Assembly: GCA_013695495.1 (NCBI GenBank)
Contig: JACDAK010000303.1
Span: 1 to 10,796 of the forward strand
Length of the DNA: 10,796 bases
DNA from: Blastocatellia bacterium
Lineage (GTDB): Bacteria > Acidobacteriota > Blastocatellia > Pyrinomonadales > Pyrinomonadaceae
Reading direction: 5' to 3'
The notes beneath the pieces are model-generated. The model saw only the letters and a list, made by a program, of their open reading frames with translations. It made no database searches and was not told the origin of the DNA. A program made the position numbers and the translations under genes. Every line of letters starts with the position of its first letter. The stretch's first letter is position 1. Below, piece after piece: positions 1 through 6,152 of this stretch.

Positions 1-55
1 CCGTAAGGCTAAAGGGAGGGTGCAGTGACTTTCCTTGTCTTTCTTTAACTAATTA

Positions 56-553
56 ATGAGATTACTAGGCCTATTGTTGGGAATTTCGGTCACAGTAGCG
101 GTTTTAAGCTCGTGTGACAAAATCGGATTCGGCGAAAGAGCTATAGATTCTCAGGTCATCATGGGCGAGTTTATTCGAACTCGGTGTTCTCCAGTTGCAA
201 ATTGCGAATTACCTCTTCGGGAGAGTTTACCCTTTGCCTGGACGAAGTTCTATTATTTCGATATCCGAACCGAGTCGCAGGAGATAAGCACAATAATCGG
301 TCATCAGTATGTCGAGAGGTCCCAAGAGTATACGAGGAAATTCTTTTTTCTGAACGGTGATGCTCTAGTCCATATTGGCGAATTTCCGGTACGGAATATC
401 GATGAGCCATTTATAGCTGGCGACGTTGATATCGATTTAAGCAACTCGAAACAAAACTTTGCTTCTTTTGACGCGGATTCAGTCTTTCACGTCCATGAGA
501 TTCCCCTAAAAGAGGGTTCGCTTTTGAGACTTCAATGTGTGAACTGTCGCTAA
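56..553 (+). CDS. Small lipoprotein of unknown function, possible immunity-type protein
   Basis: I do not recognise a named family. The 165-residue product starts with a short basic n-region and a hydrophobic stretch (residues 3-17) ending in the lipobox L17-S18-S19-C20, so it should be exported and lipid-anchored at C20. The mature part has four cysteines, C44 and C50 near the start and C161 and C164 at the end, which could form disulfides in the periplasm. Its middle (F60-F68 and F96-E109) alternates aromatic and charged residues, as in small beta-rich domains. ATG at 56 is the first start after an in-frame stop at 50-52 and has no Shine-Dalgarno sequence at normal distance. It overlaps a TAA at 54-56 (TAATG), which suggests coupling to a gene left of the window. 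The gene is A+T-rich next to the rest of the window, and an RHS-like fragment follows it. An immunity role is inference from that context only. Confidence 0.72.
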   Translation: MRLLGLLLGISVTVAVLSSCDKIGFGERAIDSQVIMGEFIRTRCSPVANCELPLRESLPFAWTKFYYFDIRTESQEISTIIGHQYVERSQEYTRKFFFLNGDALVHIGEFPVRNIDEPFIAGDVDIDLSNSKQNFASFDADSVFHVHEIPLKEGSLLRLQCVNCR

Positions 554-833
554 GTATCTAGAAGTCTTTTGGAGTTATTTCCGGAACTTTAAAAGGGAAA
601 ATCGCAGGCCATACGAGCCGAAAGATCCGGGCCAATTGCAACTTGATTACGGGTGGGAGATTAGACGCCTATCTCAACAACCTTTCGGGGCTTTGATCGA
701 GCAGACCTACCCGTCAGGCCGCAAGGTGAAGAACGTTATCGATAACAACGGCGATCTTGAGATCGTGCAGAGTGCGAAGTGTATGGACGCGGTGCGGGGA
801 ACGGATGCGGGCTGCACGCGGTCGAAACGCTAA
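543..833 (+). pseudogene. RHS/YD-repeat core fragment, probably a remnant
   Basis: This frame is open from 543 (after a stop at 540-542) to the TAA at 831-833, but it contains no ATG or GTG start. The only usual start is a TTG at 636, which would give 65 residues. Codons upstream of that TTG still read like ordinary protein. Bases 687-773 encode GALIEQTYPSGRKVKNV followed by DNNGDLEIVQS. The TYPSGR step and the repeating Y/G/D pattern resemble the YD repeats of RHS-family shell proteins; I am matching this from memory of such proteins, not from a search. The resemblance stops near 775, where the frame runs into a short Cys/Arg-rich tail. The simplest reading is a broken or displaced piece of an RHS gene core. 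A real 65-residue gene starting at TTG 636 is the alternative. No signal peptide or membrane segment is visible. Confidence 0.5.
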
Positions 834-920
834 GGAACTAGGTCACCGCAAGGTTAGATGCAAAGGATTAACCCGTGGACATCTCGAGTAGGCGGAACTG
901 GTTTCGACGTTGCCGAACTA

Positions 921-2126
921 TTAGGGCGTTGGAAGGTGGATGATCTTCGCGGGGGTGTTGCTGGGGATGGTAGTGTTTTCGGGGATGATGATCAGGGCTT
1001 GGGTTTGGGCGAAGGTTGTGAAATCGGATGAGCCTTGCCAGCGGAGCGGGGTGGCGAGGAGTCGGCCGGCGGCGTCGGTAGCAAGGGTGGCGGGGAGATA
1101 GGTTGTGCGTTTGGGTGCGGCTTTCACGTCGCCGGTAAGGATGGCGTGACCGGCGGGGAGCTGCGTTTCGCGTGCGGACTGCATTAGGCGGATGGCTGTG
1201 CGTACGAAGAGATAGTAGGTGACGGCGGCGGAGACGGGGTTGCCGGGCAGGCCGAAGACGAAGGTTTTGTTTAGCTTGGCGAAGACGGTGGGCTTGCCGG
1301 GTTTGAGGCGGAGCTTTTCGAAATATAGCTGCGCGCCGAGTTCGGTGAGGGCGGCCTTGGTGAGGTCGTATTTGCCGACGGAGACGCCTCCGGTTGTGAT
1401 GAGGATGTCGCAGTCTTGCGTAGCTTCGGCGATGATCTGTTTGAGCTGGGCGAGGTCGTCGCCGGCTGTCGGCAGAATGTGAGGGATCGCTCCGGCTTGG
1501 CTGCAAAGTGCGGCGAGCATTAGGGAGTTAGAGTTGCGGATCTGGTCAGGGTTGGGTTTTGAGGAGATGTCGACGATCTCGGTGCCGGTCGCAAGTATCG
1601 CGACGCGGGGTTGTTTTGCGACATTGATGTTAGCGTAGCCGAATGCTGCAGGAACTGCGACGGAGATTGGCGACAGGAGCTCGCCTCTGGCGATCACGGT
1701 GGCGCCTTTTTGCACTTCGGCGGCGCGGGGGACGATGTAGCGGCCCTCGGAAGTTGGTTCGTGTATGGTGACGAAGTCTTCGGTTTCGGATGTCAGTTCG
1801 ATCTTCTGTACGGCGTCGGCTCCGGCGGGAACGGGGGCTCCGGTCATGATGCGGACGGCTTCGCCAGGACTGATTGCGCCGCTGAAGCCTCGGCCGGCTG
1901 CCGATTCGCCGATGAGTGTGAGTTTTGCCGGAGTGTTTTGTGTATCGGATGCCCTGACCGCGTAGCCGTCCATTTGGGAACGGTCGAAGGGCGGCATGTC
2001 GGTATCGGCGACGATGTCTTCGGCGATCACTCGGTTTAATGCGTGGGCGAGCTCGACCCGCTCGGAACCTAGCGGGGGCGTCTCGCGCTCGATGATCTGT
2101 AATGCCTCGTCAACGCTGATCATCAT
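921..2126 (-). CDS. moeA: Molybdopterin molybdenumtransferase MoeA
   Basis: MoeA inserts molybdate into adenylylated molybdopterin, the last common step of molybdenum cofactor synthesis in the cytoplasm. The product has 401 residues, the usual length, with the family motifs in order: MPPFDRSQMDGYA at 44-56, RIMTGAPVPAGADAV at 92-106, an ATGTEI loop at 179-184, TTGGVSVGKYD at 244-254, KPGKPTVF around 275-282 and GLPGNPVS at 292-299. The conserved Asp of MDGYA is D53. The C-terminal beta domain (about 325-401) is complete. The frame stays open upstream to 2231, but that extension is Arg/His-rich antisense of the peptidase gene. I chose ATG 2126, whose ATGA overlaps the upstream peptidase stop; ATG 2123 is the next codon and equally possible. 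There is no clear Shine-Dalgarno sequence, so translation is probably coupled to the peptidase gene. No other cofactor genes are nearby. Confidence 0.95.
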   Translation of the reverse strand: MMISVDEALQIIERETPPLGSERVELAHALNRVIAEDIVADTDMPPFDRSQMDGYAVRASDTQNTPAKLTLIGESAAGRGFSGAISPGEAVRIMTGAPVPAGADAVQKIELTSETEDFVTIHEPTSEGRYIVPRAAEVQKGATVIARGELLSPISVAVPAAFGYANINVAKQPRVAILATGTEIVDISSKPNPDQIRNSNSLMLAALCSQAGAIPHILPTAGDDLAQLKQIIAEATQDCDILITTGGVSVGKYDLTKAALTELGAQLYFEKLRLKPGKPTVFAKLNKTFVFGLPGNPVSAAVTYYLFVRTAIRLMQSARETQLPAGHAILTGDVKAAPKRTTYLPATLATDAAGRLLATPLRWQGSSDFTTFAQTQALIIIPENTTIPSNTPAKIIHLPTP

Positions 2127-3466
2127 TTGATGATGTAGATCTCGGTTTGACGAGGGCGGATGAATTCGTAGCCGGTCAGGGTCATGACGGCGTCGTCTTC
2201 GGCCATGATCGTAACTTTTTGGCCGCCCCATTCGGCAACCGGCGTCGCGGTGTTGAGCTCGATCGACATATACGAGCCGGGAATGATCTTGTTCGCACCG
2301 CCGCCGATGTTGCCGCGAAAGTCGATGGACGGGCCGAGGCCGTGGCCGTGCGTGCCGAGGGGGTGCGAGTAGATCATTGCTTCGAGGCCCTGACGCTTGG
2401 CTTCGGCGATGGTCTTTTCGTAAACCTCGGTCCCGGTCATGCCGGCGCGGGCGACGCTGAATAGGATGTCCTGCAGCTTGTTGGTGTTGAGAAGGGCAGC
2501 TTTTATGCCGGCGGGCACGTCGGTTTCGCCTTCTTTAAGGATATAGGCGTGCTTTTGCCAGTCGGTGCTGAGGCCCATGTAGTTGAGGCCGAAGTCGACG
2601 TGAATGAGATCACCGCGGCGGATAACGTCCGCTTCTTTGGCAGTGCCGAGGAAAGGCCCGCTTGTTTCGGACGCGGCGGCCTGGCGCTGAATGCGGATGT
2701 CGGGCTGGAACCATATGGACAGGCCGAGGTCATTTACCTGCTGCACCATCCACCAGCGGACATCGCCGACGGTGGTTTTGCCGGGGGTGATCACCTCGTT
2801 CGAGAAGGCTCGGCGGGTGATGATGTCAGTGACTAGAACTGCGTTGCGATAATGTTGGAGTTCTTCAGCAAGGCGTGTGTCGAAGAACTCGGTGAGGAAC
2901 GGCGCGGCGGAGATGAATTTCTTTTCGTTATCGGCGCCGAGCGTTTCGGCGATGAACTTGTAAGCATCGTGCGACAACCCGCTCTGCTGGCCGCGGTCGC
3001 CGCCGATGTTGAGCGCGATGGTGCCTGGGTCTGCATCGTCAACGATCTTGCGGAGAGCCTCACCGAACTTGTCGCGGGCGGGCATGACCATTTTATAGTG
3101 GTTGCGGAGGCGCTCTTCTTCGTAGCGGACCATTGCGATTCGCTCAACCCGCTCGCCTTTATCGATGAAGATGAAGATGTCACGACGCCCGACCATCGGA
3201 ATCGGCGGCACGATGTGTTCGGTCACGGGGTCGCTGTTGAACTCTTCGTTGACCACGATCCACATCCCGACGCCGTGGCGTTTCATCATCGGCAGCAACC
3301 GTTGGCCTAGGCGTGTGCGGAGCCATGTTTCGCGAACCTCCATCTGCTCGCGTTGAGAGAGGAGCTTGGGCATTTCCGGGATGGAGGGTGTCGGCGATTG
3401 TGCCGGAGCTTCGATGGCGAAGCAGCAAACGATAAGTGCGGTGATCAATAAAGTTTTGGGACGCAT
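2123..3466 (-). CDS. Secreted M24 family metallopeptidase (Xaa-Pro peptidase-like)
   Basis: The 447-residue product is an M24 (pita-bread fold) metallopeptidase, expected to remove N-terminal residues from peptides, often before proline. ATG 3466 gives a clean signal peptide: basic MRPK, a hydrophobic core at residues 5-18, and a likely cut after PAQ or AQS near 22-24. The residue before the Cys pair at 14-15 is not small, so a lipoprotein is unlikely. An upstream in-frame start at 3535 would add 23 residues that spoil the signal peptide. The N-terminal half (about 40-205) is the creatinase-like domain. The catalytic half has all five expected metal ligands: D291 (HVDFG), D302 (STDW), H375 (HGHGLG), E403 (SIELN) and E423 (AEDD). 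It should act outside the cytoplasm with two metal ions. It is the first gene of a two-gene minus-strand unit with moeA. The exact substrate cannot be read from the sequence. Confidence 0.9.
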   Translation of the reverse strand: MRPKTLLITALIVCCFAIEAPAQSPTPSIPEMPKLLSQREQMEVRETWLRTRLGQRLLPMMKRHGVGMWIVVNEEFNSDPVTEHIVPPIPMVGRRDIFIFIDKGERVERIAMVRYEEERLRNHYKMVMPARDKFGEALRKIVDDADPGTIALNIGGDRGQQSGLSHDAYKFIAETLGADNEKKFISAAPFLTEFFDTRLAEELQHYRNAVLVTDIITRRAFSNEVITPGKTTVGDVRWWMVQQVNDLGLSIWFQPDIRIQRQAAASETSGPFLGTAKEADVIRRGDLIHVDFGLNYMGLSTDWQKHAYILKEGETDVPAGIKAALLNTNKLQDILFSVARAGMTGTEVYEKTIAEAKRQGLEAMIYSHPLGTHGHGLGPSIDFRGNIGGGANKIIPGSYMSIELNTATPVAEWGGQKVTIMAEDDAVMTLTGYEFIRPRQTEIYIIK

Positions 3467-3585
3467 AATTTGGTGAAATGGGGACGAGGGTGCTTCGCAG
3501 ATGGAATACCGAAGTGTTAGACTCTGATTTTGCATTTCTCACGAATTCTAACATAGACATCCTTTCAGTGAGGTAATTTACAACT

Positions 3586-4809
3586 GTGATCGAATTTGAA
3601 TTAACTGAAGAACACTTGGCGTTGCGCAATACGGTGCGCGAGTTTGTTAAGGGCGAAGTTGAGCCGCACATCAAGGAATGGGACGAGAAGTCGCATTTTG
3701 AGCGAAGCGTTTTCGACAAGATGGCGGACTTGGGCCTGATGGGCGTTTGCATCCCGGAAGGGTACGGCGGTGCAGGCTTCGATTACATCTCGCTCGGCAT
3801 TGTATGCGAAGAGCTCGAGGCTTGCGATACGTTTTTGCGGGTTGCGATGTCGGTGCACGTCGGGCTTAATTCGCTCAGTGTTTTCAGCTGGGGAACCGAA
3901 GAGCAGAAGCAGAAATACCTCGTCCCGCAGGCTAAGGGCGAGAAGCTTGCGACCTTCGGCCTGACCGAGCCGAATGCAGGGTCTGATGTTGTGGGAATGC
4001 GTTCCTATGCGAAACGCGACGGCGACGACTGGATACTGAACGGCGAAAAGATGTGGATATCGCTGGGCGACGTTGCCGATCACTTTTTGTTCTTTTGCTG
4101 GACGGACACTGAGAAGCAAAAGGCGAGGGACCACACCGGGATCTCGTGTTTTATCATTGAGCGTTCGATGGAGGGATTTTCGAGCGGTACGCTGCATGGC
4201 AAGCTTGGGATCAAGGCAGGAAACACCGGCTACTTTTCGCTGCAGGACGTACGGGTGCCGCAGGCGAACATGCTCGGCAAAGAAGGCGAAGGCTTTAAGA
4301 TCGCAATGTTTTCGCTGGAGAACGGGCGTTATACCGTCGCATCCGGTGCGACGGGCGTGATCCGTGCGGCTCGGGATGCTTCGGTAGCGTATGCAAATAC
4401 GCGTGAGGTCCAGGGACAGACGATCGCTAATTTCCAGCTCGTCAAGCAAAAGATCGCGGATATGGAAGCGGATTACGAAATGTCGCATCTGCTTTGGCTT
4501 AAGTGTGGTTATTTGAAAAATGAGGGCAAGCCTTCGGCGAAGGCGGCGAGCTTGGCTAAGTGGCAGGCGACGATCCGCTCTGAGAAAGCCGCCTCGATGG
4601 CGATCGAGATCCACGGCGCTAACGGGTATACAAACGATTACCCGGTGGAACGATATCTGCGCAATTGCAAGGCAGCCGTGATCTACGAGGGAACGCGTGA
4701 TATTCACACGTTGATGCAGGCAGACTGGGCGCTTGGATTGAAGAAAGAGAAGGCTGCGCGGGTGATCTTGCCGCCGTACGGGGCGGAAGCGAAGGCTTCG
4801 GGGCAATAG
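3586..4809 (+). CDS. Acyl-CoA dehydrogenase
   Basis: This FAD enzyme oxidises acyl-CoA to trans-2-enoyl-CoA and passes electrons to electron-transfer flavoprotein. The 407 residues cover the whole family: N-terminal helical domain (1-120), beta domain with the first signature FGLTEPNAGSD at 124-134, and C-terminal helical domain with IHGANGYTNDYPVER at 342-356. The catalytic base is E368 in IYEGTRDIH, the position used by short- and medium-chain members. The segment after YPVER reads YLRNCK, where RD is more usual. Translation starts at GTG 3586; a GAGG at 3570-3573 lies 12 bases upstream, a little far, and no better start is seen. It is divergent from the peptidase gene across 119 bases and stands alone, with no ETF, thiolase or hydratase neighbour, so its substrate (fatty acid or branched amino acid derived) is not settled. 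Confidence 0.95.
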   Translation: MIEFELTEEHLALRNTVREFVKGEVEPHIKEWDEKSHFERSVFDKMADLGLMGVCIPEGYGGAGFDYISLGIVCEELEACDTFLRVAMSVHVGLNSLSVFSWGTEEQKQKYLVPQAKGEKLATFGLTEPNAGSDVVGMRSYAKRDGDDWILNGEKMWISLGDVADHFLFFCWTDTEKQKARDHTGISCFIIERSMEGFSSGTLHGKLGIKAGNTGYFSLQDVRVPQANMLGKEGEGFKIAMFSLENGRYTVASGATGVIRAARDASVAYANTREVQGQTIANFQLVKQKIADMEADYEMSHLLWLKCGYLKNEGKPSAKAASLAKWQATIRSEKAASMAIEIHGANGYTNDYPVERYLRNCKAAVIYEGTRDIHTLMQADWALGLKKEKAARVILPPYGAEAKASGQ

Positions 4810-4834
4810 GCGGGCGTTTTGTCGACTGAGAGAG

Positions 4835-4924
4835 GGGTTTACCGCAAAGACCCAGAGACGCAAAGATTTGAGCGGTTTAGATGTTTGGGGTCGTGAAAAG
4901 GAAAGGGTTTCACGCAAAGACAAG
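4835..4924 (+). repeat. Short intergenic CGCAAAGA-type repeat patch
   Basis: The octamer CGCAAAGA occurs three times, at 4843-4850, 4859-4866 and 4913-4920. Around two of them a longer unit repeats: GGGTTTACCGCAAAGAC at 4835-4851 and GGGTTTCACGCAAAGAC at 4905-4921, matching at 15 of 17 positions. The patch lies between the acyl-CoA dehydrogenase stop and a terminator and holds no credible reading frame. Similar CGCAAAGACGCA-like strings occur between genes in many environmental bacteria, so this is probably a decayed copy of a dispersed repeat. Its function is unknown. Confidence 0.6.
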
Positions 4925-4945
4925 AAGGGCTTCGGTAGAAATAAG

Positions 4946-4974
4946 AAAGAGCGGTTTTTGAAGCCGCTCTTTTT
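4946..4974 (+). terminator. Rho-independent terminator between convergent genes
   Basis: AAAGAGCGG at 4946-4954 pairs perfectly with CCGCTCTTT at 4964-4972 around a 9-base loop. On the plus strand the stem runs into a T-rich tail (CTCTTTTTAT), giving a terminator for the acyl-CoA dehydrogenase transcript. On the minus strand the stem is followed by CTTATTTCT, so it may also stop the lipoprotein transcript that ends at 4995. Confidence 0.85.
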
Positions 4975-4994
4975 ATCTCGGTATTGGCTGAAGT

Positions 4995-5534
4995 CTATTT
5001 GGGGACGTTGATGCTTGGGCTACGAGTCGTTATCTTCCAAGCGTCGTTTTCACGAACGAAAACTACGTCAATGGCATTCGGGAAGGCGGGACTGCGAATC
5101 CACGCGACACCCTCGTCTCCGTTGATCGTTTCATTAAAGGTTTCGCATCTTTCGGGTGTGATCCGTTCGTCTGCGTGAACTTCCATCAGGGACTTCAGTC
5201 CGTCGTCTTTTACCTGCTCCTCGCCGGCGGCTATCGTTTCCTTCGCTAGCACCCTTCGCAGGGCGGGTTCGTCGTTCGATGCTAAAGCGGCGCAGTATGC
5301 ATTAAATACCGGCGACAGCGTCGGTGCTTCATTTTCTTTCGGTATCGGCGTTGGCTGGGTGCGAACAGTAGTGTTTGTTGTGTTCGCGGTGTTCGCTGTG
5401 TTGGTGTTTTCTGATGTAGTCGACCCGCAACCGTGGGCGATTATTGCCACTATTAATATTAGAGCGACAAACAATATTCGTAGGTACATACTTTTTCCAG
5501 GCGGGAGGCCGCCGATAATTCCGTAGGCTTTCAT
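4995..5534 (-). CDS. Putative lipoprotein with Thr/Asn-rich linker, possibly NTF2/SnoaL-like
   Basis: The 179-residue product has a strong hydrophobic segment (residues 20-33) followed by A-H-G-C36. This lipobox is imperfect because of the His, but it is plausible. A low-complexity linker rich in Thr and Asn (about 39-58) and a Pro stretch (61-72) follow. The globular part (about 73-179) reads like a small alpha+beta NTF2/SnoaL or DUF4440-type fold: helix FNAYCAALASND, a middle region, then strands near GVAWIRS, IDVVFVREND and WKITT. This fold is a guess from pattern, and no catalytic motif is visible. ATG 5534 is chosen because a GAGG (5545-5548 on this strand) lies 10 bases upstream. ATG 5489, residue 16, gives a more compact signal peptide but only a weak GGA. 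It is divergent from the CYTH-like gene, with 37 bases between. It probably sits on the periplasmic face of a membrane. Confidence 0.8.
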   Translation of the reverse strand: MKAYGIIGGLPPGKSMYLRILFVALILIVAIIAHGCGSTTSENTNTANTANTTNTTVRTQPTPIPKENEAPTLSPVFNAYCAALASNDEPALRRVLAKETIAAGEEQVKDDGLKSLMEVHADERITPERCETFNETINGDEGVAWIRSPAFPNAIDVVFVRENDAWKITTRSPSINVPK

Positions 5535-5571
5535 TTAGTTCAAACCTCTAAATATAATAAAAAGTAAGCAG
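5535..5571. promoter_or_regulatory. Compact divergent promoter region
   Basis: Only 37 bases separate two divergent start codons. A perfect TATAAT lies at 5553-5558 on the plus strand. The reverse strand reads TATTAT at 5559-5554. A plus-strand transcript starting about 7 bases after the box would have a leader of only a few bases, so the CYTH-like mRNA may be nearly leaderless. Matching -35 elements are poor and would fall inside the opposite genes. The minus-strand GAGG (5548-5545) also lies here. Confidence 0.4.
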
Positions 5572-6117
5572 ATGGACAACACAACTCGGACCGAATATCG
5601 CAGGATCTTTTTATTCGACTCACTGCCGGAGCCGTTAACGCCGGCTAGCGAGCACATCCAGCTATTCGACAACTACATACACGAGACGCGGCTTCGGCTG
5701 CGCTCAATACGGTACCCGCAAACGAAAACCTGGCGCAGATCTCTTGAAAAGCTTCAATTTACAGACGGTTCCGGAATTTCAATTTGCGAAGTTTCTGCGA
5801 TAGAACTTTCGGAATATGAACATGCCGTATTTGAGCCGTTCGAGGGAACTGAGATACGCAAGAATCGTTACGAATCGAGGCACGAAGGGCGGGCGGTGGC
5901 TCTCGATATCTATCTCGGGAAGCTCTGGGGGCTGAATCGCGGTCGCATCGATTTTGCGAGCGAGATGGAGATGCGTGCGTTTCGACTGCCGGACTATGCG
6001 GCCATCGATGTGAGTGACGATCAGTTCTTTTATGACGGGAATCTGGTCAACTTAACATTTGCGGATGTGCAGGCACGGGTAGCGGAAATGTTGCAGGCAA
6101 AAGAAAAGGCCGGATGA
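5572..6117 (+). CDS. CYTH-like (triphosphate tunnel fold) domain protein
   Basis: The 181-residue cytoplasmic protein has the strand pattern of CYTH/triphosphate tunnel enzymes, which bind triphosphates or nucleotides inside a beta barrel. Visible steps are an Arg-rich strand TRLRLRSI (39-46), KTWRRSLEKLQF (52-63), EIRKNRYE (94-101) and ALDIYLGKLWGL (110-121). Then comes FASEMEMRAFRLPDY (128-142), like the acidic E.E-containing strand before the F.LP..-V motif of the family, and IDVSDDQFF (145-153). The usual N-terminal ExExK signature is not seen; the protein starts TEYRRIFLF. It may therefore bind rather than hydrolyse a phosphate compound. No signal peptide or membrane segment is present. 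A good ribosome site is lacking. The 3' end carries the terminator of the convergent transglycosylase gene. The family call is from pattern and is moderate; enzymatic activity is unknown. Confidence 0.72.
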   Translation: MDNTTRTEYRRIFLFDSLPEPLTPASEHIQLFDNYIHETRLRLRSIRYPQTKTWRRSLEKLQFTDGSGISICEVSAIELSEYEHAVFEPFEGTEIRKNRYESRHEGRAVALDIYLGKLWGLNRGRIDFASEMEMRAFRLPDYAAIDVSDDQFFYDGNLVNLTFADVQARVAEMLQAKEKAG

Positions 6118-6131
6118 TCGCTTAACCGGCC
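6099..6131 (-). terminator. Rho-independent terminator of the transglycosylase gene
   Basis: Read on the minus strand, GGCCGG (6131-6126), a 12-base loop and CCGGCC (6113-6108) form a stem directly followed by TTTTCTTTT (6107-6099). It starts 22 bases after the minus-strand stop codon and lies mostly within the last codons of the CYTH-like gene, whose TGA (6115-6117) is in the loop. On the plus strand the stem lacks an immediate T run, so it looks one-directional. Confidence 0.7.
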
Positions 6132-6152
6132 GACGTATGTATTTTCAGAGTG

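Noticed and set aside
868..1506. Arg/Pro/His-rich minus-strand frame over the moeA 3' half
   Set aside because: Low-complexity translation in another frame of moeA; a typical shadow frame.
2127..2231. N-terminal extension of MoeA
   Set aside because: The extra 35 residues are Arg/His-rich and lie inside the peptidase coding sequence; the family N terminus begins at the overlap start.
3467..3535. N-terminal extension of the M24 peptidase
   Set aside because: It would put 23 polar residues before a clean signal peptide.
3530..3554. TTGCAT and TAACAT as a promoter for the acyl-CoA dehydrogenase
   Set aside because: The spacer is only 13 bases; no other pair in this spacer is convincing.
3601..4923. 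Long minus-strand open frame (440 codons) opposite the acyl-CoA dehydrogenase
   Set aside because: It mirrors a strongly supported gene in high-G+C DNA, is rich in Arg, His and Leu without any domain pattern, and has no ribosome site.
5341..5420. GTGTT-rich tandem-like repeat
   Set aside because: It is the coding sequence of the Thr/Asn-rich linker of the lipoprotein, so the repetition follows from protein composition.
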